A stretch of DNA of 64,000 nt from Anisakis pegreffii (Eukaryota; Nematoda; Chromadorea; Rhabditida; Anisakidae), in contig JAPYMA010003042.1 in assembly GCA_035041965.1 (NCBI GenBank), positions 112,895 through 176,894 of the forward strand, given 5' to 3'. Positions 48,801-61,317 of this stretch are shown here, piece by piece. Made by a program: the position numbers and the translations under genes. The notes below the pieces were generated by a model. The model had not been told where the DNA came from and did no database searches. It saw only the letters and a program-made list of their open reading frames with translations. Each line of letters begins with the position of its first letter. The first letter of the stretch is position 1.

Positions 48801-51800
48801 ACAATAATTGATGGTAAAAAAACTTGGCTGGCCTTTTTGTTTTGCCTCACGCGGAATTCTTCTTGTTGAATTGATCAGTTGGCTGGTTGACCGGTTGACT
48901 GTTTCATTGATACAGTGGTTGATTGATTGATCAGCAATTACTGAAGCATTATAACCATTTTATACATGAGCAATACGCGCATAGAGGAAAAATTATAAAA
49001 TGTTTAGGCTCAGTTGGCTGCGCGCACAGTTTCAACGAAATATTGAATAATAAGTGGTAGTGGTTTGTTTAATATTCGTTTCGCAACTGGGTGTTGTTAG
49101 TCCTGGTGTTGTGAGCAAAAATTAATTGCGATAAGGCCAAATGCTATCCAGGTTATTTCGAACACTGTGTTTAAGCGCAGAGCGTTTCCGATCGCCAGAA
49201 TCGATAGTAATGTCATCTCAAAACTCGCCGACCAAACATCACTTCTGCCTTACAGATGCGCACAAACAACCACAGCTGTCGTTTCACGAGCCGTTCGTCT
49301 ATCTCGCTCACACATGAGCCGTTGCATTTTTACTTATTCTTCATCACCGTATGACCGATTTCTTCGCAATACGTATCGCTCCCAAACAACACATATTTTT
49401 CGAGGGGATGATTGCTTTTTGATTTCTCGGCGATTAGAACGTTACACACAAGCAGTCAATGCCGTCGGGGTCGAACAGCAACGGCGCATGGAAAGTTGTT
49501 GAGAGGAAGGAAAGAAGATAATGCTCTAAGTGGATACGGTGATGATTGTGTCGATGGATCACGATTAAGGTGAGAAACAAGTGATGTATCTAATACATGT
49601 AAGTGCTAAAATTATCATCATTGATGTCAGCAACGCAAAAAAGAGAAAACATTTCGAAATCATTGCACACATTATAACTTATGCTAGTGGATATCAGCCA
49701 AAATGAATCAGCGAGCACATCGAACGAAGCAATCGCACGCTGTGCTCAAATGCCATAATGCCATGCGATAAACAACAATAGTCGAAATTTGGCTCAGCCT
49801 TAGTAACGTCGATAGTGGATGAATGCATAAATAACATGGATCAAAAATCATAGCATCATAAATCTTCCGCAGTAACAGTTGTACTTGAGAATTCACTCCT
49901 ATATGAATGAAGTCATCAACGATTTTCTGAGTCACTCGCAACTCTTCTCTCATTCAAATTAGTTGTACTTGTGTACTTTTCTACTTTCTCCTATTATTCA
50001 AACATGTTATCGCTGTTTACTACAAAGTGCTCACCCTCATGTATCACTTAACCTCTCGTTAATTCCCATCGTTCGGTAAAGAAGTGCAAAAAGTAGCTCC
50101 ACCAATCGCTAATTCGCTAAAAAGTTATTTTTGTCGCGCTAAGTGTTCACTACTGACGCCGTTGACGAAGAAATTGCGGAAACTAACTGCAGAAAGTAGC
50201 GGCAGTTTTCGCTAAAACGTTATTCAGCGAAATCAGTCTGCTAATCGCATTCACTAATCTCTACTTTCAAATCTTTCTTCGATAATTCCAATCGTACTGC
50301 TGATTTATTTCGCAAAAAATCAGTACGCCATTAAATAGTCGAAAATTTTTATTCCGTCATTCAGCAAGAAAAATACGTTCCAACAACAAACACGAGCCAG
50401 CAAGGAAGATAATCTTCAACAATAAAGAAGCTGCCAAGTGAAGAAACAAAATTCAAAGATGAAAAACGATCAGCTGGTAGCATTCCACACTGACGCGTCA
50501 CTCCGTTTCAGTAACATCAACACCTGAGTGACATGAGCTCCGCAAATGAAAACGTGCAAGTCTGTTTCTCAATAACATGCCCACCCTCAGATGTTAATCC
50601 GCTCCGCAATATGATGATTACCTGATTGGCGAAAACCAACTGCTGTCAAAACAATTGGAGCAACTGAATTCGTTCATGATTAATGACCTTCGAAACTTCA
50701 GAAATCAAACAAACCGCCCAAAATATTCGTTCGTAAATAACGATCATCTTCCAAAAACAAACATCGAATGATAGCGCCCAACATTACTTCCGATTCAAGA
50801 AAACACTATAAATGTCATCAACTTCAAGCTGTCAGGGCTCGACTATCAGTGCCTCAGTGTCTTCAGTTTCGACTTAGGCTAGCGGACCGTTGAGTTAACC
50901 GGATCGTCAGCCAATCTAGGTGCAGGTTCAGTCTCAAGCTTTAATCTGAACTATGCCCGTTATATCGGTGCCTCGCCACAGGTGCTCCACGTAATGTCAA
51001 ACCAGTCCGATATTTCATATCCGAGAAGCATGTTGCAATAGGCTTTCTCGACGAACGAATGAACTGTTCGTTGAAAGTGTTGTAATTTGATAAAATAAAG
51101 GATGACAATCATGAATTGCAGGAAGTACCGCGAAAGACGCGTTTATCTTCGGGAGATAGATGATTTATTGCCGATTATCTGCGAGCGACTATCAAGGTCA
51201 CTAATCATCGAGGTCACTAATCATCAATTAATCAAGGAGATATCCACACGTAACAAAACATGCACGATTTCAGAGCTCCAACAGTAAGCAACAGCGGGCA
51301 AATATCTTCATAATCACCAAAACAAAGCCTTCGAGATAGGCTTGATGATCAGTAGTCCTATTTGGATGATACGGATTGTCTTGAGATGAGACGTGACACG
51401 GTTATTGTCGCGAATTCCGAGAGTAAAGCGTCAAAGCACTAAAACAATCAAAAGAAACAGACGTATCAAAAGCAGTTCGCGCCATCAAGAATCTACAAAC
51501 AGACACGTCAAACCAGTTAACGGTTCTCGGATATATTCTGAAAGCGCCTCAAACCGGCCCGTGAGTTTCAAAACGGAAATCGTTAAAAACAAACTGGTCA
51601 ACCCAGTTCCGCCTCAAAAGGACATAAATACCATCGTATCAATCAGTGATGGACTGAATACTACTGAATACAACTGCATACACGCGCAGGACAACGTTTA
51701 AGATAATCGGATACTCTATACCTTTATTTTCTCTGGACAATACAACAAGGACAGTGCTCCGTCATCATCGTTACATAATCTAACTGTCATCCGCAAATCA

Positions 51801-52080
51801 ATTTCTCACCTCGTGTCACATCATGTTGTAATTAACTAACTATTCTCTAATAAAATATCTTATCCTCTGTTCGAAGAAAGAAGAAAAAATGTGTCAAGCA
51901 TCTACAAAAAAATGCGGAACCAATCAACAAGAGCCTGCCACTATATCTCGAGGAGGTTCTCGTAGAAATAACTGTCGCGAAATATCGCGATTATTAAACA
52001 AAAATATAAACGAAAGTACAAAATCTATGGTGATCATTATGTGACTAACATAGATTGCTCTGAGTGGGCATAACAATATA

Positions 52081-52229
52081 TAAAGGACATTCGGCAATTA
52101 TTTCAAATGATGGTCGAGAAGGATCTTTTAACCAGAGATCACCTTTCAAATGCTTAAAGGACATTCCGCAATTATCACGAACTGATGGTCGAAAAGGATC
52201 TTTTAACCAGAGATCACCGTCGACGCCCA
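52081..52229. repeat. Tandem duplication, two copies of about 75 bp
   Basis: The unit begins TAAAGGACATTC and contains GGATCTTTTAACCAGAGATC. The copies start at 52081 and 52155-52156 with a few differences. It lies inside the larger repeat family. Confidence 0.85.
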
Positions 52230-52764
52230 CTTTTCGGAAGTATAAAAGGTCGAGATTGGAACGACAACTCCATTATGTGATCAGTGATTTTTCCTATGTT
52301 CATGTTCACCTTATACCTCATTCCGAAACTTTATAAACTTTATAATCTACGATATATTATGTTAGATCCTATTCACATAGTTGTTATGATGTAATGATGT
52401 AACATAGTTGTTATGATGTAACGTAGTTGTTATTCCGTATATTACGCGCTCGCATTATTTAGTATGTTGATAAAAGGTTTAATTACCCAAGTTTGAGTGT
52501 ACAACAATACAAGGAGCGATCCGTAATCCTCTACCCAGAGACAGTAAAAAGGCACTCAACCAAATTGGACCAGAAACGAGTCGTTGGCCAGGCGAGGACC
52601 GAACGAAATAATCAATCAAAACAACTATACCGCGTGGCATAAGAAGGCGAGCCAAAAGGAACCACCGACGGACTGTACAGATAGGTTGTTTAAAAGTTAC
52701 AACCCAGGTCGTTATACAGAGAAGTTGTAAAAAACAACGCAACAAGAAAACTTTTCTGTACATT

Positions 52765-52839
52765 CCGACGCGGAATCGAACTCACGCCCTCTGAACAGAT
52801 CGGATCCTCAAAGCCCAGCGTTACACCAGTACACTATCG
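52765..52839 (-). tRNA. tRNA-like sequence, probably pseudogene or SINE head
   Basis: Read on the minus strand, there is a 5-bp acceptor-like pairing CCGAT/GTCGG, an A-box-like TAGTGTACTGG, an anticodon-arm-like CTTTGAG loop, a Leu/Ser-like long variable arm (ATCTGTTCAGAG) and a B-box GAGTTCGATTCC. The T stem pairs poorly and the anticodon stem is imperfect, so a working tRNA is unlikely. No amino acid is assigned. Confidence 0.35.
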
Positions 52840-52892
52840 GCCCATTGCACGATGTTTCTTATTTGATTCAAGTACTATCTCAATTCAAGAGA

Positions 52893-52958
52893 TATTCAAA
52901 AAAGGGCTTAGTTTAGACATAGGGGCCCCCATGTCGGAATTAAGCCCTTTTTTGAATA
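52893..52958. repeat. 66-bp near-perfect palindrome
   Basis: The outer arms TATTCAAAAAAGGGCTTA and TAAGCCCTTTTTTGAATA are exact inverted copies. The inner part (ACAT-GGGGCCCC-ATGT) is nearly symmetrical too. It lies just beside the tRNA-like segment. Confidence 0.88.
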
Positions 52959-53984
52959 ATAACCGCAGTCAGTGAGGAATGGACGATAGAAGGGAAAAAA
53001 GCCTACTGCCATGAACAAAGGCTGCAGCTTGAACACTGTCGCGATTAAAAGAAACAGATAAATGATTGATTGCTAATTTGCTAAGAACGATCTACATAAA
53101 CAACAATCATCGAGGTCAGCAAAATATGCAAATTTACGATGTTTACTGTTATCTGTGCCAGTCAATAATTATCAATTAATCAAAGAAATATGCAAGTGAG
53201 ACAAAATAGGCATGGATACAGAATTTAAACAGTAAACAACAACAGGAACCAAATCTCGTAAACACCAGAGAAATGTCCTCAAGACAGAATCGATGATGGA
53301 TAATTCTATTCGAATGGTACGGACTGTCTCGATGTCAAACGCGACACGCCTCTCAACGAAAGCGGTATTTAAGGACTGAAACGAACAACAAGCTCCAGCC
53401 GATTGTGATCAGTAATCCTCATTATCTCTTAACATGGACTACATTTTGTACTTTGCATTTGACATTTGTTGTTAGTAAAATAAATAATTGTAATGTAACG
53501 TCGTATTGATATTATTTGTTTCCTGTATGCGTGCTCGTATTAATTTGTCGTGTAGATAAATGGTTTAATTACCCAAGTTTGAGTGTTCAACATAAAGAAA
53601 AAGGACGATCCGCAAGTTCAAATGCACTAAGCAGCGGACACCCATTCGATTGAACCAGACAGTGATCGGCTGACGAGCGACTGAAAAAGTCAACCGCGTG
53701 GCATAATATCAGGCGAGCAGAGCAAGCAACCATCGACTATACAGATAGGTTGTTTAAATTAACAACTCGGATCCAACAAGATAAGGAAATCCAAAAAACT
53801 TTCTATACAGAAACCTTGGGAGAAGAATATCCTATGCCATCGAAGTACTGCTAGGAGTGAATAAAGATTGGATGTTATGTATACAATGTCAAGAAGGTAA
53901 GGAGCAAAGAATAAAGATTCAAGTTGGAATGTAAATAAGCTACGACGACATATTGAAGAAACCGTATCGATGACATAGTACGTA

Positions 53985-54300
53985 TCGCGAACTCCGCGTG
54001 TAACAGTTGCTCCTACGAAATGATCAACAACAACTTCAGCTCAGCTACCACAACTCATATCAAATAATAAAAACAAGTGTCCAATAAATCTCTGTCAAAA
54101 TGGCCATGTGTCGCGAACTCCACGAATAACAGTTACGACTACGATGTGATCAACAACTTCTTCAGCTCAGCTATCGAATATTAGCTCAGCTAATCAAATA
54201 TTCAAAACAAATAAATCTCTATCGAAATGGCCATGTTTCGCCAAATCCGCGAATAGTACCTGCTATTCCGAAGTGATCAACAACTTCCTCATCGATGTTC
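53985..54300. repeat. Tandem repeat, about 2.5 copies of about 126 bp
   Basis: Units start TCGCGAACTCCGCGTGTAAC (53985), TCGCGAACTCCACGAATAAC (54111) and TTCGCCAAATCCGCGAATAG (about 54237). Each continues with a TGATCAACAAC ... TTCAGCTCAGCTA block, partly lost in the third. Confidence 0.85.
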
Positions 54301-54660
54301 TGTTTAATCCATCTCGAGGTGATGAGCCAATTGCAATTCGTGCGTTCGTCGTTCCAAAACTTACGCATCGCATACTTACTGTGGAGATGCCGTCAAAACT
54401 AATCGCGCAGAGAAATGTTCTTCCACTTTAAACACAGTCTGTCGCGAACTATCGCGATTATAAGCGAAAAATAAATGAAAATCGAAAATCAATGGTCATA
54501 AATATGTCAACTCCATTTTTGTAATCAGTGATACTATAATCTACGATAAACTGTGTTAAAAAACTTTCGTATATGTATGTTGTGATGTAATTCATATTCC
54601 GTATATTCTGCGTGCGTATTATTTTATCATGTTGATAAAAGGTTTGATTACTCAAGATGC

Positions 54661-56230
54661 GAATTCCATAGAAAAATGGTTTCTAGTAAAGTCAAAAAAT
54701 ATGGAAAAACCCAAAACGTTTTTGGTTTGGATTAAAAACCTTTTGAGGATGAAACAGAAAAAGAAACGAATAAGTCAAAAAACAATGAGGGATCGTCTTC
54801 TCAATAACAACGTTGATGTCCACCCCTTGATCGCAAATATTTGACAGCACAGATGTGTAATGAAAGCATAAAAATTCTGAAAGAGCCTTTCATTCGAAAA
54901 TTATATTTCACACTGAATTTTGAAAGTGAATTTTCTTCTAAAAATGCTGAGCATCACCAATTGATATCATCAGTTATATGTAACAAACTGCCGATAATAA
55001 TTGGATTGCTGCAATTGATCAGTACGAGCAATAGCCATTATCAAATTTCACACAGTTGCTATATTATTTATCTTTCTCCAACTGAGTTCTAGTTCAGAAA
55101 AATAAGTCAGATTAACGTACCTTGGAGGAGTGGAAGCATTTCTGATTAAACTCTTTAACCAATTTATCGTGACACTGCATATTCTCAATTAAGTCAGGTT
55201 CTTACCGATGCTGGAAAAGTTTCCATTGACACAGTTGAAGGACCACACTGAGTGAATTTGATTTTAATATTATTATCAGAGTCCCTGAATCAATATAAAA
55301 TGAAACATGAATTGTTGTGTTCGGTCTAGAATTCAGTCACATGAGATATCACATTTGTGCGATCAGGAAATAGCAGATATCCGTTGAATTTTCAGTCGAA
55401 GCTTATCCTGAACCTGTTTCACAAAACTTTATATTCAGTAACAACTTTTAGTTCAAATACCTATTCAACGGACAACTGAAACAATCATCGAGGCAAATTA
55501 TTCTTATCTATTTTCACGTTATCTATTTTCTTATCTATTCTTATCTATTTTCTTATCTATCTTATCTATTTTCACGTTCAGTTCCTTCCTGAAGAACTGA
55601 AACAGTGAAGAACTGAAACAGTCAAACAGTCAATTTTTGCTTGACTGTTTCAGTTCTTCTTTTTCCTGAGGAAGAATTGAAACAGTCAAGCAAAAGTTAA
55701 AACAGTCAAAAACAGATTAGTTATTGCAGAAGCAAAACACTTTTTTCGTTCGTCACCCGAAAGAATCATCTGACAATATAAGGCGTCGAAATTTTGCTTA
55801 TCGTTAGCCGCTCACCTGCAATTTTTTTTTCGCCAATGTAAGAAGTCAATTTTATGTCGGATATAACTAAAAGAACATTAAAATGGATAAGAATAATTCG
55901 AAAATATTCTTAATCTCCTATAAAATATGCTAATTGTGGACAGTTCACGATGCTGCATTTATTAAACCAGTGCCATTTTATACTGATTAATCGAAGCTAG
56001 CTGGTCATGTCGAAGAGGCTGCCTCTAACTTATTCAACAAATTTCAGAGAGGTGTTGATTATTCCGTTGATTCACAAGATTACATTCATTGTTATTATGA
56101 AAATGCTCCCTTACGATTGAATTCATGGTGAAGTACGAACACATGTTAACATTGGGAAAAAATCAATGGCTAACACGGATTTTTCATATATCATCGTCAA
56201 GTTCATATAACATACCCAACGTCATTCCAG
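54661..56230. other. Stretch before the 56-kb gene, with inverted TTGACTGTTTCAGTTCTTC motifs
   Basis: TATCT/TTTTC microrepeats at 55500-55575 are followed by exact 19-bp inverted arms at 55607-55625 and 55641-55659 and a further direct copy at 55671-55690. The 5' exon(s) of the downstream gene should lie here or upstream, but I could not find one ending in phase 0. Confidence 0.5.
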
Positions 56231-58010
56231 GCTGCAACAGAAGATGATGTGAATTTTGATCGGACGCAGATGAACAGGAAAGAACCATTAAGCAATAGCC
56301 GACTCGAAGCAAAAATCGAAGATCCTATCAATGCTTATAACACTGAAATGGAAATAAACCAGAGTGAATGTGCATCCAAAACTGACGATGACCAAGAGAT
56401 TGTATCAGTCATAAGCGATCAAGAAACTGCTGCCGACCGTTTTAATGAACAATTGTCTTCCGAAGGAAGTTCGAATAAAGAAGAGTTTGATGGGAATGAA
56501 CGTGAGTATGTGATATTGTCTTATGTTGATTGAATTAACAGTATGATTCACAGTTTACGAAAAATTGTTATTCTAGAAATGAAATTCTAAAAGTGAATTG
56601 CAATTTGTAGTTTTGAGTTTTGAAGTTATTATGCTTCAGCTAAACATTCAAAATCCATCGAATATCTATTGGGTCTTCGAAGGGAACCTGGTGAATCAAG
56701 AGGACAGATTCTCGTGGATCAGAATGGCATTCTGAAAAACGAAATAACGTTTCATGCAGCAACCAAAGACAACAGATTCAATCACATCCCGAAAAAGCGT
56801 CATGAAATGCAAACAAAAGCAAAGGAAAAGCATCGGGAATCGGCAAGACCAATAAAAAGAAAAAACTCTTGAAGAGATAGTATCAAAACGGAGAGGAGTA
56901 CTGAAGAATAGTCGCATAAAGAATCATGGAAACAGTTATGACGAAAATAAAGTCAAACGTTATGTAATGCAACGTCCAGTAGCTCCGACTGTAACAATTG
57001 AGGATAATCAAATTGTACTGAAGGTTTGATAAGTCGAATCAGCGCGATTACATTAGAATTCTGTATGAAGTGATACCATTCGACTGATATGATTTTTTGC
57101 GCTGGTTACATGGGTTCAAGTTGAGGTACATGAAATGATGCTTCTGTTTATGCTGCATTCTTCGTTAGTCATGGAATCCTCACTGATAATTTCATTCTTA
57201 TTGTCCCAATAGCATGAACTTTAAAATATTATCCGAAAAGTCTAAACCTGACCGCAAAAAAACATAGATGTGTACATGATTCAATGAATACTGATGCGAT
57301 AATTCCGCTACGCTTTTAGATTCCTGTAAAAATTGAAAAACGCAAAAGGAAAAGTGAACAACATCAATCAAAGATTATGAATAACGTATGTTCCTTTCCG
57401 TTGAATTCTCTGTCGAGGTGTTTGAAATTCATGAACTGCTTTATCGTGTCATCATTATTATTGCTAAGAACAAGCGAATGTAACAAATTTTTGTGAGAAA
57501 CTTGACGAGGATCTAGATGGTTAAATATGCAATAGCATCATAGCCCATACCATGACAATTGCAGAAAGTACTACTCGCCCCAAGTGATCATTTTTTCAGA
57601 AAGCTAAGCGACCTCCAATAATGCCGAAAATGTCTGCAGCAAAAGATTGTCGTTTGATACATGATAAACGATTATCTGGCCAGCATTTGAAGCGTGATAA
57701 AGTGTCCTCATATTCGACTAAACCGACTAAAAATGCAATACCACGGAACAATTGTTCAAAATGCAATCATGATCGAAAACGAACGCATAAGAAACCTTTG
57801 AAAATGGACGTCCTCAATTTAAAATTTCAAGAACGAGCTCACTCAGCGCCACATCACCTAACAAGAAACACAAGAGCATTACCGTCGCGCCACGCTAGAA
57901 AACGTTCAAGAAGTTTAAGCTGTCGACCGGAATCACCGACAACCAGTCACTCATTTATTTATTTAATCAGCAAATCAAACTCATTACGACTTTATGCCTT
58001 TATGCAATAA
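56231..58010 (+). CDS. Unrecognised basic, probably nuclear protein, 3' part, with a frame break
   Basis: I do not recognise the family. Exons: 56231-56501 (phase 0 in, 1 out; acidic, AATEDDVNFDRTQ ... SSNKEEFDGNE), 56640-57023, 57320-57385 (IPVKIEKRKRKSEQ) and 57600-58010 (KAKRPPIMPKMS ... stop TAA). The second exon is open from its acceptor (KHSKSIEYLLGLRREPG) to a TGA at 56870-56872. Its second half is clearly coding-like in the next frame (KTLEEIVSKRRG ... VTIEDNQIVLK) up to a GTTTGA donor that joins the third exon in phase 0. The switch falls at the run AAAAAGAAAAAAC (56855-56867). It may be a sequencing indel, a missed small intron or a decayed gene. The last exon is Lys/Arg/His/Ser-rich with RKRSRSLS. 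AATAAA overlaps the stop at 58007-58012. The 5' end was not found. Confidence 0.55.
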
Positions 58011-58884
58011 ATCCGTAAAAACATTTCGAGAACGGGGCGTCGGCGACACCAACATCGCTGTTATGTTGATGAGGGATCATGAATTTGTGAAACACGTAAT
58101 TGACTTCAGTGGCACAATTTTGATCCGCAATTATTTGAAAGTGATGCTGGTGACATTGGAAAATAAATGAATAATTTGATGGTGTTTGGTAAGGATTCAC
58201 TGATAAACTAAGTGTTCATTTGTGTGGAATGGCTAGGAACCTCTACGTAAACCTTCAGTGCTTTCGGATCCGTTAAAACATCCGCGTTGGAAACTGACTT
58301 AAGTATTCAAAAATGAATTCGGAAAAATGACAAACTTTCTTCCCTTCTCTTTTTCAATTTCCAAAACAGCTGGCATGGCAGATTACAACTTCCCAGTGTA
58401 CATTACAGGACTTCAAAAAGTGAAAGCTAGATCTGAAAATTTTCTAATGGCTTTACATGTTGACCTGGAAGCATCAGTAAGGATATGGATAATATATACA
58501 TCTTTTTTCGCATTTTCTTCAAACATTTTCATATTCATTACTTAAAACATCTTATTCTTGAAACACCTCGCGTTTCTTAAAACATCTTCGTAATCATATT
58601 AATCAGTTGAGAGCCATAAAAAATTATTCAGAAATCAAATTCAAATGTACTGATTACATGAAAAATCGCACCTTCACATCGTTCGTTGTTGCAATATTCT
58701 CTGATGAAGAAGTTGTTCGAAAATCGCGCTGCTGTCGTGCCATTTTCTTGGGCATGGGCTTTCTTCGGTCGTTCCATCCCTCTTATTCGAGTTGTTTTAC
58801 GTTCCTCCACTGTCCTCGAATCGGTCGTCCATACCTGAAAATAACTGAGATTAGAAAGGGCGGAAAGAAATTGGACAGTGAGGA
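58011..58884. other. Downstream flank, nothing identified
   Basis: Short open frames only. A second AATAAA-like site lies near 58161. No exon chain or repeat was recognised. Confidence 0.45.
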
Positions 58885-59190
58885 GATTTTTGTTTTTTTT
58901 TAAATTATTAATTTTTTTTATTTTTTCTTTTTTCGTTTTTTTTTGTTTTTTTTATTTTTATATTTTTTCTTTTTTTTTTCTTTTTTTTGTTTTTATATTT
59001 TTTTTTCATTTTTTTGTTTTTTTTATTTTATTTTTTTGTTTTTTTAATATTTTTTTCCGTTTTTTGTTTTTTCTTTTTTTATATATTTTTCCTTTTTCTT
59101 TTTTTGTTTTTTTTCTTTTTTTGTTTTTTAAATATTTTTTCTTTTTTTATTTTTTTGATTTTTTTGTATTTTTGTTTTTTTTTGATTGTT
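58885..59190 (+). repeat. T-rich low-complexity tract
   Basis: About 300 bp of T runs broken by single A, C or G bases. The Phe-rich open frames it produces are artefacts of composition. Confidence 0.95.
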
Positions 59191-59369
59191 CAAATTAAAA
59201 AATCATTAGTAAACAGTGCATAACATTTAAAACCTTAGTAAAACTGAGAACAATAACTAAAATGGAATCACACAACGTAATAATAACCTCATATCATCTG
59301 ATCGCCTCACCTAGCATTGTCAACTACCTCATCATCAAAAAACTCATCAACATCAAATATCAAATGTCA

Positions 59370-60200
59370 TCAAATATCAAATGATAAAAAATCATCATAA
59401 AAGATCGTCATCACATCCTCAAAAAATCACTAATAAAAAATCATCAACAAATATCACATCTTCAAAGAAATATCAAGAAAAATCATCATCATTAAAAAAA
59501 CAAAAAATCGTCACCAAACAAATCAAAAAATCGTCACCAAACAAATCAAAAAAATGTCATCAAAGAAATCAAAAAATCGTCATCGTCATCAAACAAACAT
59601 GAAAAATCGCAAACAAACAAAAAATCGTCATCAAACAAAAAACAAACATCAAACAAACAAAAAATCGTCATCAAACAAAAAAACAAGCATCAAACAAACA
59701 AAAAATCGTCATCAAACAAAAAACAAACATCAAACAAACAAATAATCGTCATCAAACAAAAAAAAACACAAAATCGTCATCGTCATCAAAAAATCAAAAA
59801 ATCGTCATCATCAAATCTAATATCACATCCACTAAAAAATCATAATAACATCACAAAACATCATCAATTAACACAACTGAAAAAACCAAAAGCACATCAA
59901 AACGAATACCAACTATCATATCATCAAAAAATAAAAACCATAATAATATTACAAAACATTCACAACAAAAACAACATCAATATCATCAATAATAAAAGAA
60001 TAACAAACTCAAAATAACACAATTGATAAACGAATAACACTATTAATAAACCAGTAACACCATAAACAAACGAATAACACAGTTAATAAACGAATAACGA
60101 ATAACACAACAAAAAATCACCATCATATCAAAATAATTTCAATTCTCAACACAGTTTTTCAACATCACTAGCAGCAAATTTTCAACAACGTTTCAACATC
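59370..60200 (+). repeat. A/C-rich simple and short tandem repeats
   Basis: Degenerate repeats of ATCATCAAA, AAAAAATCGTCATCAAACAAA and, further on, AATAAACGAATAACAC. Guanine is rare on this strand. An insect- or nematode-type simple repeat array without coding potential. Confidence 0.9.
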
Positions 60201-60534
60201 ACTAGCAGCATTTCACAATAATCTCAATCGCAGCAACAGAAGCAAAATGATCTCAAATTCAGCAGACAGCAGCAAAACAATCTCAAATTCCGAAGACAGC
60301 AGCAATACAATCCAAATGAGCAGAAGGGGCCAATCCACAACACCACCAAACCACAACACACCAACCACCGAAGGAGAGGAGGAGGAAACGACCAACGTCT
60401 TAGCTATATTCAACCACTAACTAGCGCGCGTATTGAAGGAGACCAGACCACCGGAAACGAGACCCGAAGTCGAGGGAATCGACAGTTTAGGGGGAGTGAG
60501 GGATTCACAGCAACAACCCACTACAAGTGCTGGG

Positions 60535-60790
60535 AATACTCACTTATCCGCTAATCTTATCACCTTCAAAACCTAGAAATGAACCGGGAACGTAACTAAT
60601 CTTATCACCTGTCTTATCAATCTTCAAACCTGGGGATGCTCACCTATCAACTAATCTTATCACCTAATAACCTTATCAACTAATCTCTTATCTTATCACC
60701 TTCAAACCTGGGGATGAACCGGGAACGTAACCTCAGCATCAATCATCAACTAATATTCACTATCAATTTTGTCACTATCTCATCAAAATG
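60535..60790 (+). repeat. Short direct repeats (CTAATCTTATCACC, GAACCGGGAACGTAAC)
   Basis: CTAATCTTATCACC-like words recur at least four times. CCTGGGGATG and GAACCGGGAACGTAAC each occur twice. Irregular spacing suggests a degraded minisatellite. Confidence 0.7.
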
Positions 60791-61317
60791 TTAGTTATCA
60801 CCTAGCCCACAACCTGAGGAAGAAGAATATTGTTAGTCCTAAAGTAAGTTAAAGTTAGTAAAGTTAAGTTAATAAGAGTTAATTTCATTCAGGGGGGGAC
60901 AGGGGAATCTTATCAATCGGGGGAGGGCAGCCACCTCAAGAGGTCCAAGGAAACATCAGCTCAGGGAACAGGGGCAACAACGGCACAATGATAACATAAT
61001 AAGACATTTCATGACAATATCATAATTTCAAAGTTAAATTATCCAATCCTAGCCAGCAATTTTTTAAATCAATTGAAAGATTTTCAATAATTAATTATTT
61101 CAACTGCAATCAGAGCAATACCTCGTGTCCTATAAGCGAGCACTGCTATACTTACGCTCATTCTCATATCATTACTAATGCAAATTCTTATGATACTGTT
61201 TATAATAGTTTCTCAATGATATTATTGGTAATGTTGATTTCATAAACTAACTCAATACCACCTAAAGTCTCAACTGATCATCTCAATTAATCATATAACA
61301 GTAACAAGCAATATAAC

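Larger units (their letters stand above)
43350..51000. other. Gene-poor stretch with scattered hairpins
   Basis: I found no exon chain. Open frames of 60-110 codons occur in many frames without motif, signal peptide or consistent splice phases. It contains a CA microsatellite at 45380, an inverted repeat at 45776-45843, and at about 50055-50240 a region rich in the same words (CGCTAA, GCGAAA, TAGCGG). Confidence 0.45.
51100..54660. repeat. Diverged repeat family, at least two long copies and a fragment
   Basis: Blocks recur in the same order. ATCATCAATTAATCAAGGAGAT at about 51220 resembles the segment at about 53170; GGATGATACGGATTGTCT at about 51363 resembles 53310; GCGTGGCATAA at 52632 matches 53697; CAGATAGGTTGTTTAAA occurs at 52677 and 53741; GGTTTAATTACCCAAGTTTGAGTGT occurs at about 52472 and 53563, with a variant at 54636. 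TGTCGCGAA-TATCGCGATTAT occurs at 51972 and 54439. A 102-codon open frame at 51393-51701 lies inside and may be a relic of an element protein. The family is unknown. Confidence 0.65.

Noticed and set aside
51393..51701. 102-codon Arg/Ser-rich open frame as an independent gene
   Set aside because: It lies inside a repeated block and has no recognisable start context or exon partners. It is described only as part of the repeat family.
58878..59223. Phe-rich open frames of up to 106 codons
   Set aside because: They come entirely from a T-rich low-complexity tract.
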